A program made the position numbers and the translations under genes. The notes beneath the pieces were generated by a model. The model searched no databases. It was given only the letters and a program-made list of their open reading frames with translations, and had not been told where the DNA came from. A stretch of DNA of 64,000 nucleotides. Origin: Alteraurantiacibacter aquimixticola (GTDB lineage: Bacteria > Pseudomonadota > Alphaproteobacteria > Sphingomonadales > Sphingomonadaceae). Each line of letters begins with the position of its first letter. Position 1 is the stretch's first letter. The stretch spans positions 516,840-580,839 of the forward strand of contig NZ_SSHH01000002.1 of the NCBI RefSeq assembly GCF_004965515.1, read 5' to 3'. Positions 17,006-26,537 of this stretch are shown here, piece by piece.

Positions 17006-19840
17006 ATGGGTAACGAAGCGCAGAATTTCCTCCCCGAGCTTGCCGACCAGGACGGGCCGCAGCCCGGCCCCAGCTGGGCCAATGCCAAGTGGCCGCTATC
17101 CGACGATGGCGGCGACATGGCCGATGCCATGGACCCGACGACCATGACCCTCGCGGTCAAGGAAGCGGCGGCCAAGGCGGGCAAGGTGATGGATTCGGCC
17201 ACCATCGAGCAGGCGGCCGATGCCTCGATCCGCGCGATGATGCTGATCCGGCTCTATCGCGTGCGCGGCCACCTTGCGGCCAATCTCGACCCGCTGGGCC
17301 TGTCGCATCTCGACATGCCGGAGGAGCTGACCCTCAAGTGGCACGGCTTCGACGGGCAGGAGGACAAGGAGGTCTATGTCGGCGGCGCATTCGGCTTCGA
17401 ATGGGTCACGGTGGGTGAGCTCTACCAGGCGCTGCGCAGCACCTATTGCGGCGATGTGGGCCTGGAATACATGCACATTTCCGACACGGCGGAGCGGCGC
17501 TTCCTGCAGGACCGGTTCGAAGGGCCGGACACGGTCATCCAGTTCACGCCCGAGGGCAAGCGCGCCATGCTGGGCGCGGTGATCCGCGGCGAGGAATATG
17601 AGAAGTTCCTTGGGCGCAAATATGTCGGCACCAAGCGCTTCGGCCTCGACGGCGGCGAGTCCATGATCCCGGCGCTGGAAGCGGTGATCAAATATGGCGG
17701 CGCCACCGGCGTGCGCGAGATCGTTTACGGCATGGCTCACCGCGGCCGCCTGAACGTGCTCGCGAATGTGATGGCCAAGCCCTACAAGGTCATCTTCCAC
17801 GAATTCTCCGGCGGCAGCGCCAACCCCGACGATGTCGGCGGTTCGGGCGACGTGAAGTACCACCTCGGCACCAGCACCGACCGCGAATTCGACGGGATCA
17901 AGGTGCACATGTCGCTGGTGCCCAACCCCAGCCATCTCGAGGCGGTGAACCCGGTGGTGCTGGGCAAGGTCCGTGCGCAGCAGGCAATCCGCGACGACCT
18001 CAGCAAGCATGAGCAGGTCCTGCCCGTACTGATCCACGGCGATGCCGCCTTTGCCGGTCAGGGCGTGGTTTGGGAATGCTTCGGCCTGTCGGGCGTGCGC
18101 GGCTATTCCACCGGCGGCTGTATCCATTTCGTGATCAATAACCAGATCGGTTTCACGACAAGCCCGAAATTCGCCAGATCGTCCCCCTACCCTTCGGACG
18201 TCGCCAAGGGTGTGCAGGCGCCCATCCTGCATGTGAATGGCGACAATCCGGAAGCAGTGACCTTCGCCTGCAAGCTGGCGGTCGAATACCGCCAGAAGTT
18301 CAAGCGCGACATCGTGATCGACATGTGGTGCTACCGCCGCTTCGGCCACAATGAGGGTGACGAACCGATGTTCACCCAGCCGCTGATGTATGCCGAGATC
18401 AAGAAGCATCCGCGTGTCAGCGAAGCCTATTCGGAGCGCCTGAAGAAGGAAGGCGTGATCGAGGAAGGCACCGCCCCTGCCCTGCGCGACGAATTCATCG
18501 CCCTGCTGGAAGAGGAATTCGAAGCCGGCAAGAGCTACAAGCCGAACGAGGCGGACTGGTTCGCCGGCCGCTGGTCCGGCCTGCACAAGCCCGCCGATCC
18601 GGAAACCGCGCGCCGCAACGTGCATACCGCGATCGAGAAGAAGCTGTTCGAAAGCCTCGGCCGCACGCTCACCAGCGTCCCCGATGATCTCACGATCCAC
18701 AAGACGCTGCAGCGCGTGCTCGATGCCAAGAAGGCGATGTTCGAGACCGGCGAAGGCTTCGACTGGGCCACCGCCGAAGCGCTCGCTTTCGGCAGCCTCG
18801 TCACCGAAGGTTTCGGAGTGCGCCTGTCCGGCCAGGATTCGGGCCGCGGCACGTTCAGCCAGCGCCACGCGATCTGGGTCGACCAGAAGACCGAAGAGAA
18901 ATACATCCCGCTCGCCACGCTGCCGCATGGCAAGTTCGAGGTGTATGACTCCACGCTCTCCGAATTCGGCGTGCTTGGCTTCGAATACGGCTTCGCCCTT
19001 GCCGATCCCAAGACGCTGGTGATGTGGGAAGCGCAGTTCGGCGATTTCGCCAATGGGGCGCAGATCATGATCGACCAGTTCATCGCCAGCGGCGAGGCGA
19101 AGTGGCTGCGCGCCAACGGACTTGTCATGCTGCTGCCGCACGGTTTCGAAGGCCAGGGGCCGGAGCATTCCTCCGCCCGCCTCGAACGCTTCCTGCAGCT
19201 GTGCGCCAACGACAATATCCAGGTCTGCAACATCACCAGCCCGGCGAACTACTTCCACGTGCTGCGCCGGCAGATGATGCGCTCCTTCCGCAAGCCGCTG
19301 GTCATCATGACGCCCAAGAGCCTGCTGCGTCATCCGCTGGCGAAGAGCGATGCGCAGTTCTTCATGGGCGACAGCCACTTCATGCGTATCCTTTCCGACA
19401 AGACGGAGATCGCCGATACCAAGGTGAAGCGCCTCGTCCTGTGCAGCGGCAAGGTCGCCTACGACCTGATGGAAAAGCGCGACGAGGAAGGCGTGGACGA
19501 TGTCTCCGTCGTGCGCCTCGAACAGCTCTATCCCTTCCCCGGCGAACCCCTGGCCGTACGCCTGAAGCGCATGACCAACCTCGAGGAGGTGGTGTGGTGC
19601 CAGGAGGAGCCGAAGAATAACGGCGCCTGGTTCTTCGTCGAAAGCCGGATCGAGGAAGCGCTGATCGCCGCCGGGCACAAGGGCATGCGCCCCAGCTATG
19701 CCGGGCGCGAACCCGCGGCCTCCCCCGCCACCGGTTTCGCCAAGCGCCACCAGGCCCAGCAGGAGGCGCTGGTCTCCATCGCCCTGGGCCTTTCCGAACG
19801 CGGCAAGAGCGCCGCCAAAGCCAAATCCACCCGCAAATAG
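17006..19840 (+). CDS. sucA: 2-oxoglutarate dehydrogenase E1 component
   Basis: 944 residues, thiamine-diphosphate-dependent decarboxylase of the 2-oxoglutarate dehydrogenase complex. Conserved blocks include [27 protein letters not shown] (ThDP/Mg binding), [10 protein letters not shown] and the C-terminal transketolase-like half with [12 protein letters not shown]. The N-terminus starts [17 protein letters not shown] and lacks a standard E2-binding start, as is common in alphaproteobacteria. It lies between sucD and sucB in the TCA cluster. Confidence 0.96.
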   Translation: MGNEAQNFLPELADQDGPQPGPSWANAKWPLSDDGGDMADAMDPTTMTLAVKEAAAKAGKVMDSATIEQAADASIRAMMLIRLYRVRGHLAANLDPLGLSHLDMPEELTLKWHGFDGQEDKEVYVGGAFGFEWVTVGELYQALRSTYCGDVGLEYMHISDTAERRFLQDRFEGPDTVIQFTPEGKRAMLGAVIRGEEYEKFLGRKYVGTKRFGLDGGESMIPALEAVIKYGGATGVREIVYGMAHRGRLNVLANVMAKPYKVIFHEFSGGSANPDDVGGSGDVKYHLGTSTDREFDGIKVHMSLVPNPSHLEAVNPVVLGKVRAQQAIRDDLSKHEQVLPVLIHGDAAFAGQGVVWECFGLSGVRGYSTGGCIHFVINNQIGFTTSPKFARSSPYPSDVAKGVQAPILHVNGDNPEAVTFACKLAVEYRQKFKRDIVIDMWCYRRFGHNEGDEPMFTQPLMYAEIKKHPRVSEAYSERLKKEGVIEEGTAPALRDEFIALLEEEFEAGKSYKPNEADWFAGRWSGLHKPADPETARRNVHTAIEKKLFESLGRTLTSVPDDLTIHKTLQRVLDAKKAMFETGEGFDWATAEALAFGSLVTEGFGVRLSGQDSGRGTFSQRHAIWVDQKTEEKYIPLATLPHGKFEVYDSTLSEFGVLGFEYGFALADPKTLVMWEAQFGDFANGAQIMIDQFIASGEAKWLRANGLVMLLPHGFEGQGPEHSSARLERFLQLCANDNIQVCNITSPANYFHVLRRQMMRSFRKPLVIMTPKSLLRHPLAKSDAQFFMGDSHFMRILSDKTEIADTKVKRLVLCSGKVAYDLMEKRDEEGVDDVSVVRLEQLYPFPGEPLAVRLKRMTNLEEVVWCQEEPKNNGAWFFVESRIEEALIAAGHKGMRPSYAGREPAASPATGFAKRHQAQQEALVSIALGLSERGKSAAKAKSTRK

Positions 19841-19861
19841 AGGGCCTGAGGACACATACAC

Positions 19862-21103
19862 ATGGCCAATGAAGTCAAAGTCCCGACGCTGGGCGAATCC
19901 GTTACCGAAGCCACTGTTGGCGAATGGCTGAAGCAGCCGGGCGAAGCCGTGGCGCTGGACGAGCCGATCGCCAGCCTGGAAACCGACAAGGTCGCGGTGG
20001 AAGTGCCCGCGCCCGTGGCCGGGATCCTGTCCGAACATGTCGTCGCCGTGGGTGACACGGTGGAAGTCGGCGCGGTGATCGCGCGGATCGAGGAAGGCGA
20101 TGGTGCGGGGGCCAAGCCCGCTGCCGCTGCCTCCGCCGCGCCCTCCCCGGCACCCGCGCCCGCTCCCACGCCTGCTCCGGCCGCCAAGGAAGCGACGCAT
20201 GACGACGCGCTGACCATGTCGCCCGCCGTGCGCCGAGCGGTGCTGGAACACGGCGTCGATCCGACCACGATCAAGGGCACCGGCAAGGACGGACGCCTGA
20301 CCAAGGAAGACGTGCTGGCCGCCGCGAAAGCGAAGAAGGAAGGTGGCGCTGCGCCTGCCGCCGCTCCCGCCGCCGCTGCTCCGGCTGCTGCCGCCAAGGG
20401 CGAGCGCCGCGAGGAACGCGTGAAGATGACGCGCCTCAGGCAGACCATCGCCAAGCGCCTGAAGGGCGCGCAGGAAGAGGCGGCGCTGCTCACCACCTTC
20501 AACGATTGCGACATGAGTGCCGTGATCGAGGCGCGCGAGCAGTACAAGGAGCTGTTCGCCAAGAAGCACGGCATCAAGCTCGGCTTCATGAGCTTCTTCG
20601 CCAAGGCCGCATGCCTCGCACTGAAGGACGTGCCCGCCGTCAACGCCAAGATCGAAGGCGACGAGATCGTCTATCACGATTACGTCGATATCTCGGTCGC
20701 CGTCAGCGCGCCCAACGGCCTTGTCGTGCCGGTGGTCCGCAATGTCGACCAGATGAGCTTCGCGGAAGTCGAGCTTGCGATTGCAGGCTATGGCAAGAAG
20801 GCGAAGGAAGGCACGCTGACCATGGCCGACATGACCGGTGGCACCTTCACCATCTCCAATGGCGGCGTGTTCGGATCGCTGATGTCGACCCCGATCATCA
20901 ACCCGCCGCAGAGCGCCGTTCTCGGCCTCCACCGCATCGATGAGCGCCCCGTCGTGGTGAACGGCGAGATCGTCATCCGTCCGATGATGTACCTCGCTTT
21001 GTCATACGACCACCGCATCATCGACGGCCGCGAGGCGGTAACCGCGCTGAAGATCATCAAGGAAGCGATCGAAGATCCGATGCGGATGCTGATCGATTTG
21101 TAA
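19862..21103 (+). CDS. sucB: dihydrolipoyl succinyltransferase E2
   Basis: 413 residues. One lipoyl domain (residues 1-80, lipoylated Lys in E40-T-D-K43-V). An Ala/Pro-rich linker is followed by the E3-binding domain (~115-155, [19 protein letters not shown]), a second Ala-rich linker and the catalytic domain with H384-R-I-I-D388-G. It is the structural core of the 2-oxoglutarate dehydrogenase complex. The gene follows sucA after 21 bases, which supports stoichiometric expression. Confidence 0.95.
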   Translation: MANEVKVPTLGESVTEATVGEWLKQPGEAVALDEPIASLETDKVAVEVPAPVAGILSEHVVAVGDTVEVGAVIARIEEGDGAGAKPAAAASAAPSPAPAPAPTPAPAAKEATHDDALTMSPAVRRAVLEHGVDPTTIKGTGKDGRLTKEDVLAAAKAKKEGGAAPAAAPAAAAPAAAAKGERREERVKMTRLRQTIAKRLKGAQEEAALLTTFNDCDMSAVIEAREQYKELFAKKHGIKLGFMSFFAKAACLALKDVPAVNAKIEGDEIVYHDYVDISVAVSAPNGLVVPVVRNVDQMSFAEVELAIAGYGKKAKEGTLTMADMTGGTFTISNGGVFGSLMSTPIINPPQSAVLGLHRIDERPVVVNGEIVIRPMMYLALSYDHRIIDGREAVTALKIIKEAIEDPMRMLIDL

Positions 21104-21182
21104 GCTTGCTGTCGCAAGCTCAATCCACTCGGAAGAGATCAGGCAAGTCTGAAGACTGGTGATACGGGAAAGGACTGACAAG

Positions 21183-21572
21183 ATGGTGCAACGAATGGCG
21201 TCGGCTCTCATCCTCCTAGCCTGCCTCGCAGCGTGCCAGCCTCAAGAAAAACAGGCTGCTGCAACAGAGGCCGAGGCCGCGATGGAAGAGATTGCCAATT
21301 CTCCTGCCAATCCTGCGCTAGGCCGCTGGGTAGGGGAAACGGGCGAATGTTCCGATGTCCGGGATATCGAGTTCACTTCCACCGAAGTCATCCTTTTCGC
21401 CGGAATCCCGGATACACAAGTGATGCCTGTCACCTACAGTCATCGCGACAAGAACAGAATCCTCCTCACCACCTTCGATGGCGAACGAGCGGTCCTCACA
21501 CGGGTCGATGTCGATCATCTGGCGGTGACTGCGCCCGATGGTAAGAGGGAATGCCTACTCGTCCGCCGCTGA
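21183..21572 (+). CDS. small lipoprotein, unknown function
   Basis: 129 residues from the ATG at 21183 (AAAGGA nine bases upstream; a GTG at 21159 is the alternative). Lipoprotein signal MVQRMASALILLACLAACQPQ with lipobox L-A-A-C. The mature part has a short Ala/Glu-rich stretch, then a beta-rich domain with two cysteines (GECSDV and RECLLV) near its ends. It is placed between sucB and lpd. No family recognised. Confidence 0.6.
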   Translation: MVQRMASALILLACLAACQPQEKQAAATEAEAAMEEIANSPANPALGRWVGETGECSDVRDIEFTSTEVILFAGIPDTQVMPVTYSHRDKNRILLTTFDGERAVLTRVDVDHLAVTAPDGKRECLLVRR

Positions 21573-21620
21573 GGCGGGTGGCCAAGCTCCAGCAATCGCT
21601 GGAGCTCGATGGAGCAAATA

Positions 21621-23018
21621 ATGGCTGAACATGATTTCGACGTCCTCATCATCGGTGCCGGTCCCGGCGGTTATGTCGCGGCGATCCGCGCGGCGCAGCT
21701 GGGGCTGAAGACGGCCTGCGTGGAAAGCCGCGCGACCTTGGGCGGCACCTGCCTCAATGTCGGCTGCATCCCCTCCAAGGCCATGCTGCATGCATCCGAA
21801 TATTTCGATGCGGCGGCCAATGGTTCGATGGCGAGCATGGGTATCGACGTGACCCCCAAGCTCAACCTCGATGCCATGCACGGCCAGCGCAAGGATGCGG
21901 TCAAGCAACTGACGGGCGGCATCGAATTCCTGTTCAAGAAGAGCAAGGTCACCTGGCTGAAGGGCCTCGCCAGCTTCAAGGACGCCAACACCGTCGAGGT
22001 GGATGGCAAGAGCTACACTGCGGGCGAGATCGTGATCGCCACCGGCTCCTCGGTCACTCAGCTCCCCGGCGTCGAGATCGATAACGACAAGGGCGTGGTG
22101 GTCGATTCCACCGGCGCGCTGGAACTGCCCAAGGTGCCGAAGACCATGGTCGTCATCGGCGGCGGCGTGATCGGCCTCGAACTCGGCAGCGTGTGGCGCC
22201 GCCTTGGGGCCGAGGTCACGGTGGTCGAATATCTCGACCAGCTGCTGCCCGGCATGGATGACGATATCCGCAAGGAAGCGGCCAAAATCTTCAAGAAGCA
22301 GGGCATGGAGCTGAAGCTCTCGACCAAGGTCACCGGCGTATCCGTGCGCGGCAAGACCGCGACGCTGACGGTAGAACCTGCCGCTGGTGGCGATGCCGAG
22401 ACGCTGAAAGCCGATTGCGTGCTCGTCGCCATCGGCCGCAAGCCCAATACCGAAGGGCTGGGGCTGGAGAATATCGGCCTCGAAACGAACGAACGCGGCC
22501 AGATCGAAGTGGACGGCCAGTTCCGCACCAGCGTGGACGGCGTGCGCGCCATCGGCGATGTCGTCCCCGGCCCCATGCTCGCCCACAAGGCGGAGGATGA
22601 GGGTATCGCGGTCGCCGAATGGATCGCCGGCCAGATCGGCATCGTGAACCACGACCTCATCCCCGGCGTCGTCTACACTTGGCCCGAGATCGCCGGCGTC
22701 GGCCTCACCGAGGCCCAGGCGAAGGAGAAGGGCCCGATCAAGGTCGGCAAGTTCCCCATGCTCGCCAACAGCCGCGCCAAGACCAATCACGAGCCCGACG
22801 GCTTCGTGAAAGTCATCGCCGAGGCGGAAAGCGACAAGGTTCTGGGCGTCTGGTGCATCGCCTCCGTCGCCGGAACGATGATCGCACAGGCGACGCAGGC
22901 AATGGAATTCGGCGCCCTGTCCGAGGATATCGCCTATACCTGCCACGCCCACCCGACGCATTCCGAAGCGATCAAGGAAGCGGCGATGGCGGTGCAGGGC
23001 AAGCCGATCCACATGTGA
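21621..23018 (+). CDS. lpd: dihydrolipoyl dehydrogenase E3
   Basis: 465 residues. FAD-binding G12-A-G-P-G-G17, redox-active pair C44-L-N-V-G-C49, a second nucleotide site VIGGGVIGLELG, and the C-terminal catalytic HAHPTHSE. It reoxidises dihydrolipoamide in the 2-oxoglutarate dehydrogenase complex. Two close ATG codons are possible (21609, 21621); 21621 gives the normal N-terminus MAEHDFDVLIIGAG. It is the last enzyme gene of the TCA cluster, followed by a palindromic repeat. Confidence 0.95.
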   Translation: MAEHDFDVLIIGAGPGGYVAAIRAAQLGLKTACVESRATLGGTCLNVGCIPSKAMLHASEYFDAAANGSMASMGIDVTPKLNLDAMHGQRKDAVKQLTGGIEFLFKKSKVTWLKGLASFKDANTVEVDGKSYTAGEIVIATGSSVTQLPGVEIDNDKGVVVDSTGALELPKVPKTMVVIGGGVIGLELGSVWRRLGAEVTVVEYLDQLLPGMDDDIRKEAAKIFKKQGMELKLSTKVTGVSVRGKTATLTVEPAAGGDAETLKADCVLVAIGRKPNTEGLGLENIGLETNERGQIEVDGQFRTSVDGVRAIGDVVPGPMLAHKAEDEGIAVAEWIAGQIGIVNHDLIPGVVYTWPEIAGVGLTEAQAKEKGPIKVGKFPMLANSRAKTNHEPDGFVKVIAEAESDKVLGVWCIASVAGTMIAQATQAMEFGALSEDIAYTCHAHPTHSEAIKEAAMAVQGKPIHM

Positions 23019-23029
23019 TGGCTAGGCTT

Positions 23030-23121
23030 CGTCATTGCGAGGGACCGACGGTCCCGCGGCAATCCAGGGCGATTACGATACTGCCCTGGATTGCTTCGTC
23101 GCTGCGCTCCTCGCAATGACG
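23030..23121. repeat. palindromic repeat element downstream of lpd
   Basis: Outer arms CGTCATTGCGAGG and complement, and inner arms GCAATCCAGGG and complement, form a long imperfect hairpin. It is of a different sequence family from the one in btuF. It fills the gap between lpd and the VOC gene. The ribosome-binding site GGGAG of the next gene begins at its right edge. Confidence 0.85.
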
Positions 23122-23132
23122 GGAGTTTGCGC

Positions 23133-23558
23133 ATGACCCTCTCCCCCTTCCATCTCGCCTTCCCGGTGCATGACCTTGCCGCCGCGCGGGCGTTCTGGGG
23201 CGGGGTGATGGGTTGCCCGGAGGGACGCTCCTCAGACCAATGGGTCGATTTCGACTTCTACGGCCACCAGATCGTCACCCATCTCGTGCCCGGTTGTAAC
23301 AAGCGGGACGAGGCGAACAATCCGGTCGATGGGCATGGTGTGCCCGTGCCGCATTTCGGCATCGTGCTGTCGATGGAGGAATGGCAGGGGCTGGCCGACC
23401 GCCTCACCGCCGCCGGGACCCAGTTCGTGATCGAGCCCTATGTCCGCTTCAAGGGCCAGCCGGGCGAGCAGGCGACGATGTTCTTCCGCGATCCCAGCGG
23501 CAATGCGATCGAGATGAAGGCCTTCGCCGACCGCTCCAAGCTCTTCGCCACGGACTAG
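23133..23558 (+). CDS. VOC family protein (glyoxalase-like)
   Basis: 141 residues. Two-module vicinal-oxygen-chelate fold: [22 protein letters not shown] at the start, with metal-ligand His, [11 protein letters not shown] in the middle and [14 protein letters not shown] at the end with the conserved Glu. The exact substrate is unknown; it is similar in outline to dioxygenase and lyase members. The open frame extends back to 23091, but those residues come from the repeat, so the ATG at 23133 is used. Confidence 0.8.
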   Translation: MTLSPFHLAFPVHDLAAARAFWGGVMGCPEGRSSDQWVDFDFYGHQIVTHLVPGCNKRDEANNPVDGHGVPVPHFGIVLSMEEWQGLADRLTAAGTQFVIEPYVRFKGQPGEQATMFFRDPSGNAIEMKAFADRSKLFATD

Positions 23559-23590
23559 GCGCGCGCGCCGCACAAGGGTAGGCCCCGACA

Positions 23591-24283
23591 ATGGCTCGAC
23601 TACGCATCATGCAACGCTTTGCCAAATGGCACATCTGGCTTGGCTGGCTGGTCGGCGTGCCCGTGCTGATGTGGACGCTCACCGGCCTCGTCATGACGCT
23701 GAAACCGATCGAGGAGGTGCGCGGCGAGCATTTGCGTGCCGAGGCGCCGGTGATCGAAACGACGGAACTGGTCTTCCCGACAGAGAAGATCGGCCCGGCC
23801 GCCAGCGTGGAACTGATCGCCCAAGTCGATGGCCCCGCATGGATCGTCACCGAACCCGATGGCGGCCGCTTCCGCTATTCCGCGCGCGACGGATCGCTGA
23901 TCCCTCCGCTGATCGAGGACGAGGCGCGGCGGATCGCCGATGCCGCCTATGCGGGTGACGGCACGCTGGAGAGCGTCACCTATTTCCCCGAAGACATCTC
24001 CCCCACCGACCTGCGCGCGCCCTTCGCAGCGTGGCAGGCGCATTATTCGGACGGCACCAATCTCTATATGCGCGCGGCGACGGGCGAGGTGGTGGCAGTG
24101 CGGTCCAGCTGGTGGCGCGTCTTCGACCTGATGTGGGGGCTGCACATCATGGACCTGGAAACGCGCGAGGATACGTCGCATCCGATCCTGATCCTCTTCG
24201 CTGCATTGGGCGTCATCGGATCGCTGCTTGGCTGCATCCTGATGTTCCGCCGGCGCAAGGCACGGGTGAAGGTGAAAGCGTGA
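23591..24283 (+). CDS. PepSY domain membrane protein
   Basis: 230 residues. An N-terminal membrane segment (WHIWLGWLVGVPVLMWTLTGLVM) is typical of PepSY-associated transmembrane proteins. A periplasmic domain (~35-180) contains PepSY-like stretches (IADAAYAGDGTLESVTYFPE; GTNLYMRAATGEVVAVR). A second membrane helix follows (~200-222) with a basic tail. It lacks the C-terminal region of the large PepSY iron-reductase proteins. It shares GTGA with the next gene, so the two are coupled. Confidence 0.75.
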   Translation: MARLRIMQRFAKWHIWLGWLVGVPVLMWTLTGLVMTLKPIEEVRGEHLRAEAPVIETTELVFPTEKIGPAASVELIAQVDGPAWIVTEPDGGRFRYSARDGSLIPPLIEDEARRIADAAYAGDGTLESVTYFPEDISPTDLRAPFAAWQAHYSDGTNLYMRAATGEVVAVRSSWWRVFDLMWGLHIMDLETREDTSHPILILFAALGVIGSLLGCILMFRRRKARVKVKA

Positions 24284-24903
24284 ACCCGCCTGCCCTGCCC
24301 CCGCTGCTCGACCTCGCTGGAACCGCGGTGTTCGCGCTGACCGGCGCATCGCTCGCAGCAAGGCTGCAGCAAACCTTTGTTACCGCATGCTTCTTCGCGC
24401 TGGTGACAGGCGTGGGCGGAGGCACGATCCGTGACCTGCTGCTCGATGCCAATGTTTTCTGGCTGCGTGATCCTTGGATCGCCCCGGTGATCCTCGGCAC
24501 TGCGCTGGTGGCATGGTTCACGCCCAATCGCTGGTGGCAGGGCCAACTGATCGAATGGGCCGATGCTGCGGGGCTCGCCGCCTTTTCCGTGCTCGGCACC
24601 GCCAAGGCGCTGACCTATGGCGTCGCACCCATCCCGGCGATGATATTGGGCGTGGTGACGGGTTGTGCAGGCGGCATCATCCGCGACGTTGTGGCGGGCG
24701 TGCCGTCTATCATGATGCGGCCCGACCTTTACGTCACCGCCGCCGCCCTATCCGCCATGCTCACGGCATTGCTGCTGGGGCTGGGCGTAACAGAGGCGCT
24801 GACATGGGCCATCGCCGCGCTGGCTGGCTTCGCCCTGCGCGGCGCGGCGATGATCTGGAATATCCAGCTGCCCGCCTATTCGCGCGGCAGCGATCCGGGC
24901 TGA
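24280..24903 (+). CDS. trimeric intracellular cation channel family protein (UPF0126)
   Basis: 207 residues beginning with GTG that overlaps the stop of the PepSY gene. Six to seven membrane segments and two copies of the family repeat, VTGVGGGTIRDLLL and VTGCAGGIIRDVVAG, each with GG..RD. Bacterial members of this family are reported as TRIC-type potassium or amino-acid related channels; the substrate here is unknown. A longer open frame to 24031 is out of phase with the upstream gene and not used. Its stop abuts that of the next, convergent gene. Confidence 0.82.
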   Translation: MNPPALPPLLDLAGTAVFALTGASLAARLQQTFVTACFFALVTGVGGGTIRDLLLDANVFWLRDPWIAPVILGTALVAWFTPNRWWQGQLIEWADAAGLAAFSVLGTAKALTYGVAPIPAMILGVVTGCAGGIIRDVVAGVPSIMMRPDLYVTAAALSAMLTALLLGLGVTEALTWAIAALAGFALRGAAMIWNIQLPAYSRGSDPG

Positions 24904-25713
24904 TCAGATGCCCAGGCTGTCCTCGTAACCCTCTTCTCCGGGAAGCGGGCCGCCGGGATAGGCCGGGCGCGGCGCACTATCGAGATCGGCATCGACCAGC
25001 GGCGCATCGCCTCGGGCATAGCGATCATCGCTGGAGGGATAGGAGGCTGGCTGCACGGACTGGCCATTAGTAGCAGCGCGGGCTCGGGCATAGCGCTCAT
25101 CGCTCCACTGCTCGCCTTCCCGCAGCAGGGAGGCGTCATAGGAATTGCGGGACTGGCCGTGATCATTGGCGGCAAAACCATCACCAAGGTCCACCGAGCG
25201 AATGCGTCCGTCATTGTCGATCCGGCAGGTGAAATAGTCGCCATTGTCGAGCGAGCCGGACACGCTCCAGCCCGCACCGTCGCGAGAGGCGTTGTCGACG
25301 CTTTCCACCCGGTCACTGCCGCGCTCGACCTGGTCGACGCACATGTCCACGGCATTGTCGATCCCGCTGGAACTCCAGCTGCCGCTGCGGCGCGGCGGAG
25401 CCTCGCGGTAACGCACATCGTCCTCGCGCACGCGATAGCGATCACGGTCGCGTCGGTCATTGCTGGCAGAGCTGGCAATCGCGGCGATCGCGCCCAGCAC
25501 CACCACGCCCGCAATCACGTCACCCGCATTCACGCCATGGCGGTGGCGGCGATAGCGGCGGTACCCCTCGGCATTCTCGCCATCGGCGTCATAGGCGCCG
25601 GCAGGAGCGGCGGAGATCGTCGGCAGCTCGGCCGCCGAAGCGGGCAGCGCGGTCATGGAAGTCGTCGCCAGCATGGCGGCGGCGATGGCCAGCGGATTGC
25701 GGGAAAGGGCCAT
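24904..25713 (-). CDS. secreted protein with glycine-zipper-like segment (paralog 1)
   Basis: 269 residues. Signal peptide ending ALPASA-AE. A GVNAGDVIAGVVVLGAIAAIAS segment (~60-82) is followed by an Arg/Asp-rich stretch (NDRRDRDRYRVRED). A domain with two cysteines follows (NAVDMCVDQVERG and GDYFTCRIDNDGRIRSVDLG), then a long acidic, Pro/Ser-rich tail. The same architecture, without the tail, is in the upstream gene at 25839-26405, so the two are tandem paralogs. The inverted repeat ACCCCC-gatatt-GGGGGT (25733-25750) lies 20 bases upstream of the start. Envelope location likely, function unknown. Confidence 0.65.
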   Translation of the reverse strand: MALSRNPLAIAAAMLATTSMTALPASAAELPTISAAPAGAYDADGENAEGYRRYRRHRHGVNAGDVIAGVVVLGAIAAIASSASNDRRDRDRYRVREDDVRYREAPPRRSGSWSSSGIDNAVDMCVDQVERGSDRVESVDNASRDGAGWSVSGSLDNGDYFTCRIDNDGRIRSVDLGDGFAANDHGQSRNSYDASLLREGEQWSDERYARARAATNGQSVQPASYPSSDDRYARGDAPLVDADLDSAPRPAYPGGPLPGEEGYEDSLGI

Positions 25714-25838
25714 GGTCGGGTCCTTGCATCAGACCCCCGATATTGGGGGTGGTATGAATATTGGCCACAAGAGATAGGCGGCCCCGGCTTGCATTAGCCT
25801 GAACCGCCTATCCGGGGGATCATGTCAGGGTTTGGGGA

Positions 25839-26405
25839 TCACAACCCGCGGATACCGCTGAAGTCGATATCCACCACCCGGCCGCGTTCGACGTCGCAGG
25901 TGAAGCGACCTTCGTCCCAGCCATTGTTGCGGCGGTTGCGGCTGTAGTCGTTCCAGCCACCGCGGTGATAGCGATCGCGCACGGCAATCCGGCCCTTCAC
26001 CTCGAAACCACGGCGTTCACGGTCGACATCGCGGATCTCGTAAACCTCGGCGCGCGAGCCGGTCCAGCGTTCGGCCTGCCGCTCGGCGGCACGGACGCAC
26101 TGTTCCACCGCACGCTCGACATTGTCGCGATTATTGTAGCGGCGGTCGCGATGATCATAGCGGTCGCCATGGCGATAATCGCGGTCACGATAGTTCCGGT
26201 CGCGATAGCGCCGGTCATCACGGTCATTGTCCACGGCCGAGGCAATGGCGGCGATACCGCCGATGATCAGCGCACCGGCGATCACGTCACCGGCATCGAT
26301 ACCGCGATCGCGATGACGATCACCGGCGACTGCAGGAGTTGCCGAGGCCACCGCCATCGCACCGGCGGCGACGGTCCCGACAAGGGCTTTGGTATGGGAC
26401 TTCAT
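25839..26405 (-). CDS. secreted protein with RDR-rich segment (paralog 2)
   Basis: 188 residues. Signal peptide (GTVAAGAMAVASATPAVAG), then GIDAGDVIAGALIIGGIAAIAS (~34-57), a run of Arg/Asp/Tyr repeats such as RDRNYRDRDYRHGDRYDHRD (~60-95), and a C-terminal domain with NVERAVEQCVRAAERQAERW and a second cysteine in GRFTCDVERGRVVDIDFSG. It is paralogous to the next gene downstream. Between them is a hairpin ATAGGCGG/CCGCCTAT (25774-25811). Function unknown. Confidence 0.65.
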   Translation of the reverse strand: MKSHTKALVGTVAAGAMAVASATPAVAGDRHRDRGIDAGDVIAGALIIGGIAAIASAVDNDRDDRRYRDRNYRDRDYRHGDRYDHRDRRYNNRDNVERAVEQCVRAAERQAERWTGSRAEVYEIRDVDRERRGFEVKGRIAVRDRYHRGGWNDYSRNRRNNGWDEGRFTCDVERGRVVDIDFSGIRGL

Positions 26406-26537
26406 GGGGCATCTCCTTTTTCGTCCGCGATGGCTGGATGGCCACCGATGAGAAAAGGGATAGGCGATTCGCCGTGAGGTCCCGCTGAACCCGCGCGTTA
26501 GGCGATGTTCAGAAAAGTGTTGGCTTTCCTGAACATT

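Noticed and set aside
17096-20932. Open frame of 1278 codons on the minus strand across sucA and sucB
   Set aside because: It lies opposite clearly conserved enzymes, has low-complexity Gly/His/Arg-rich translation and no recognisable domain. It is a by-product of GC-rich codon use.
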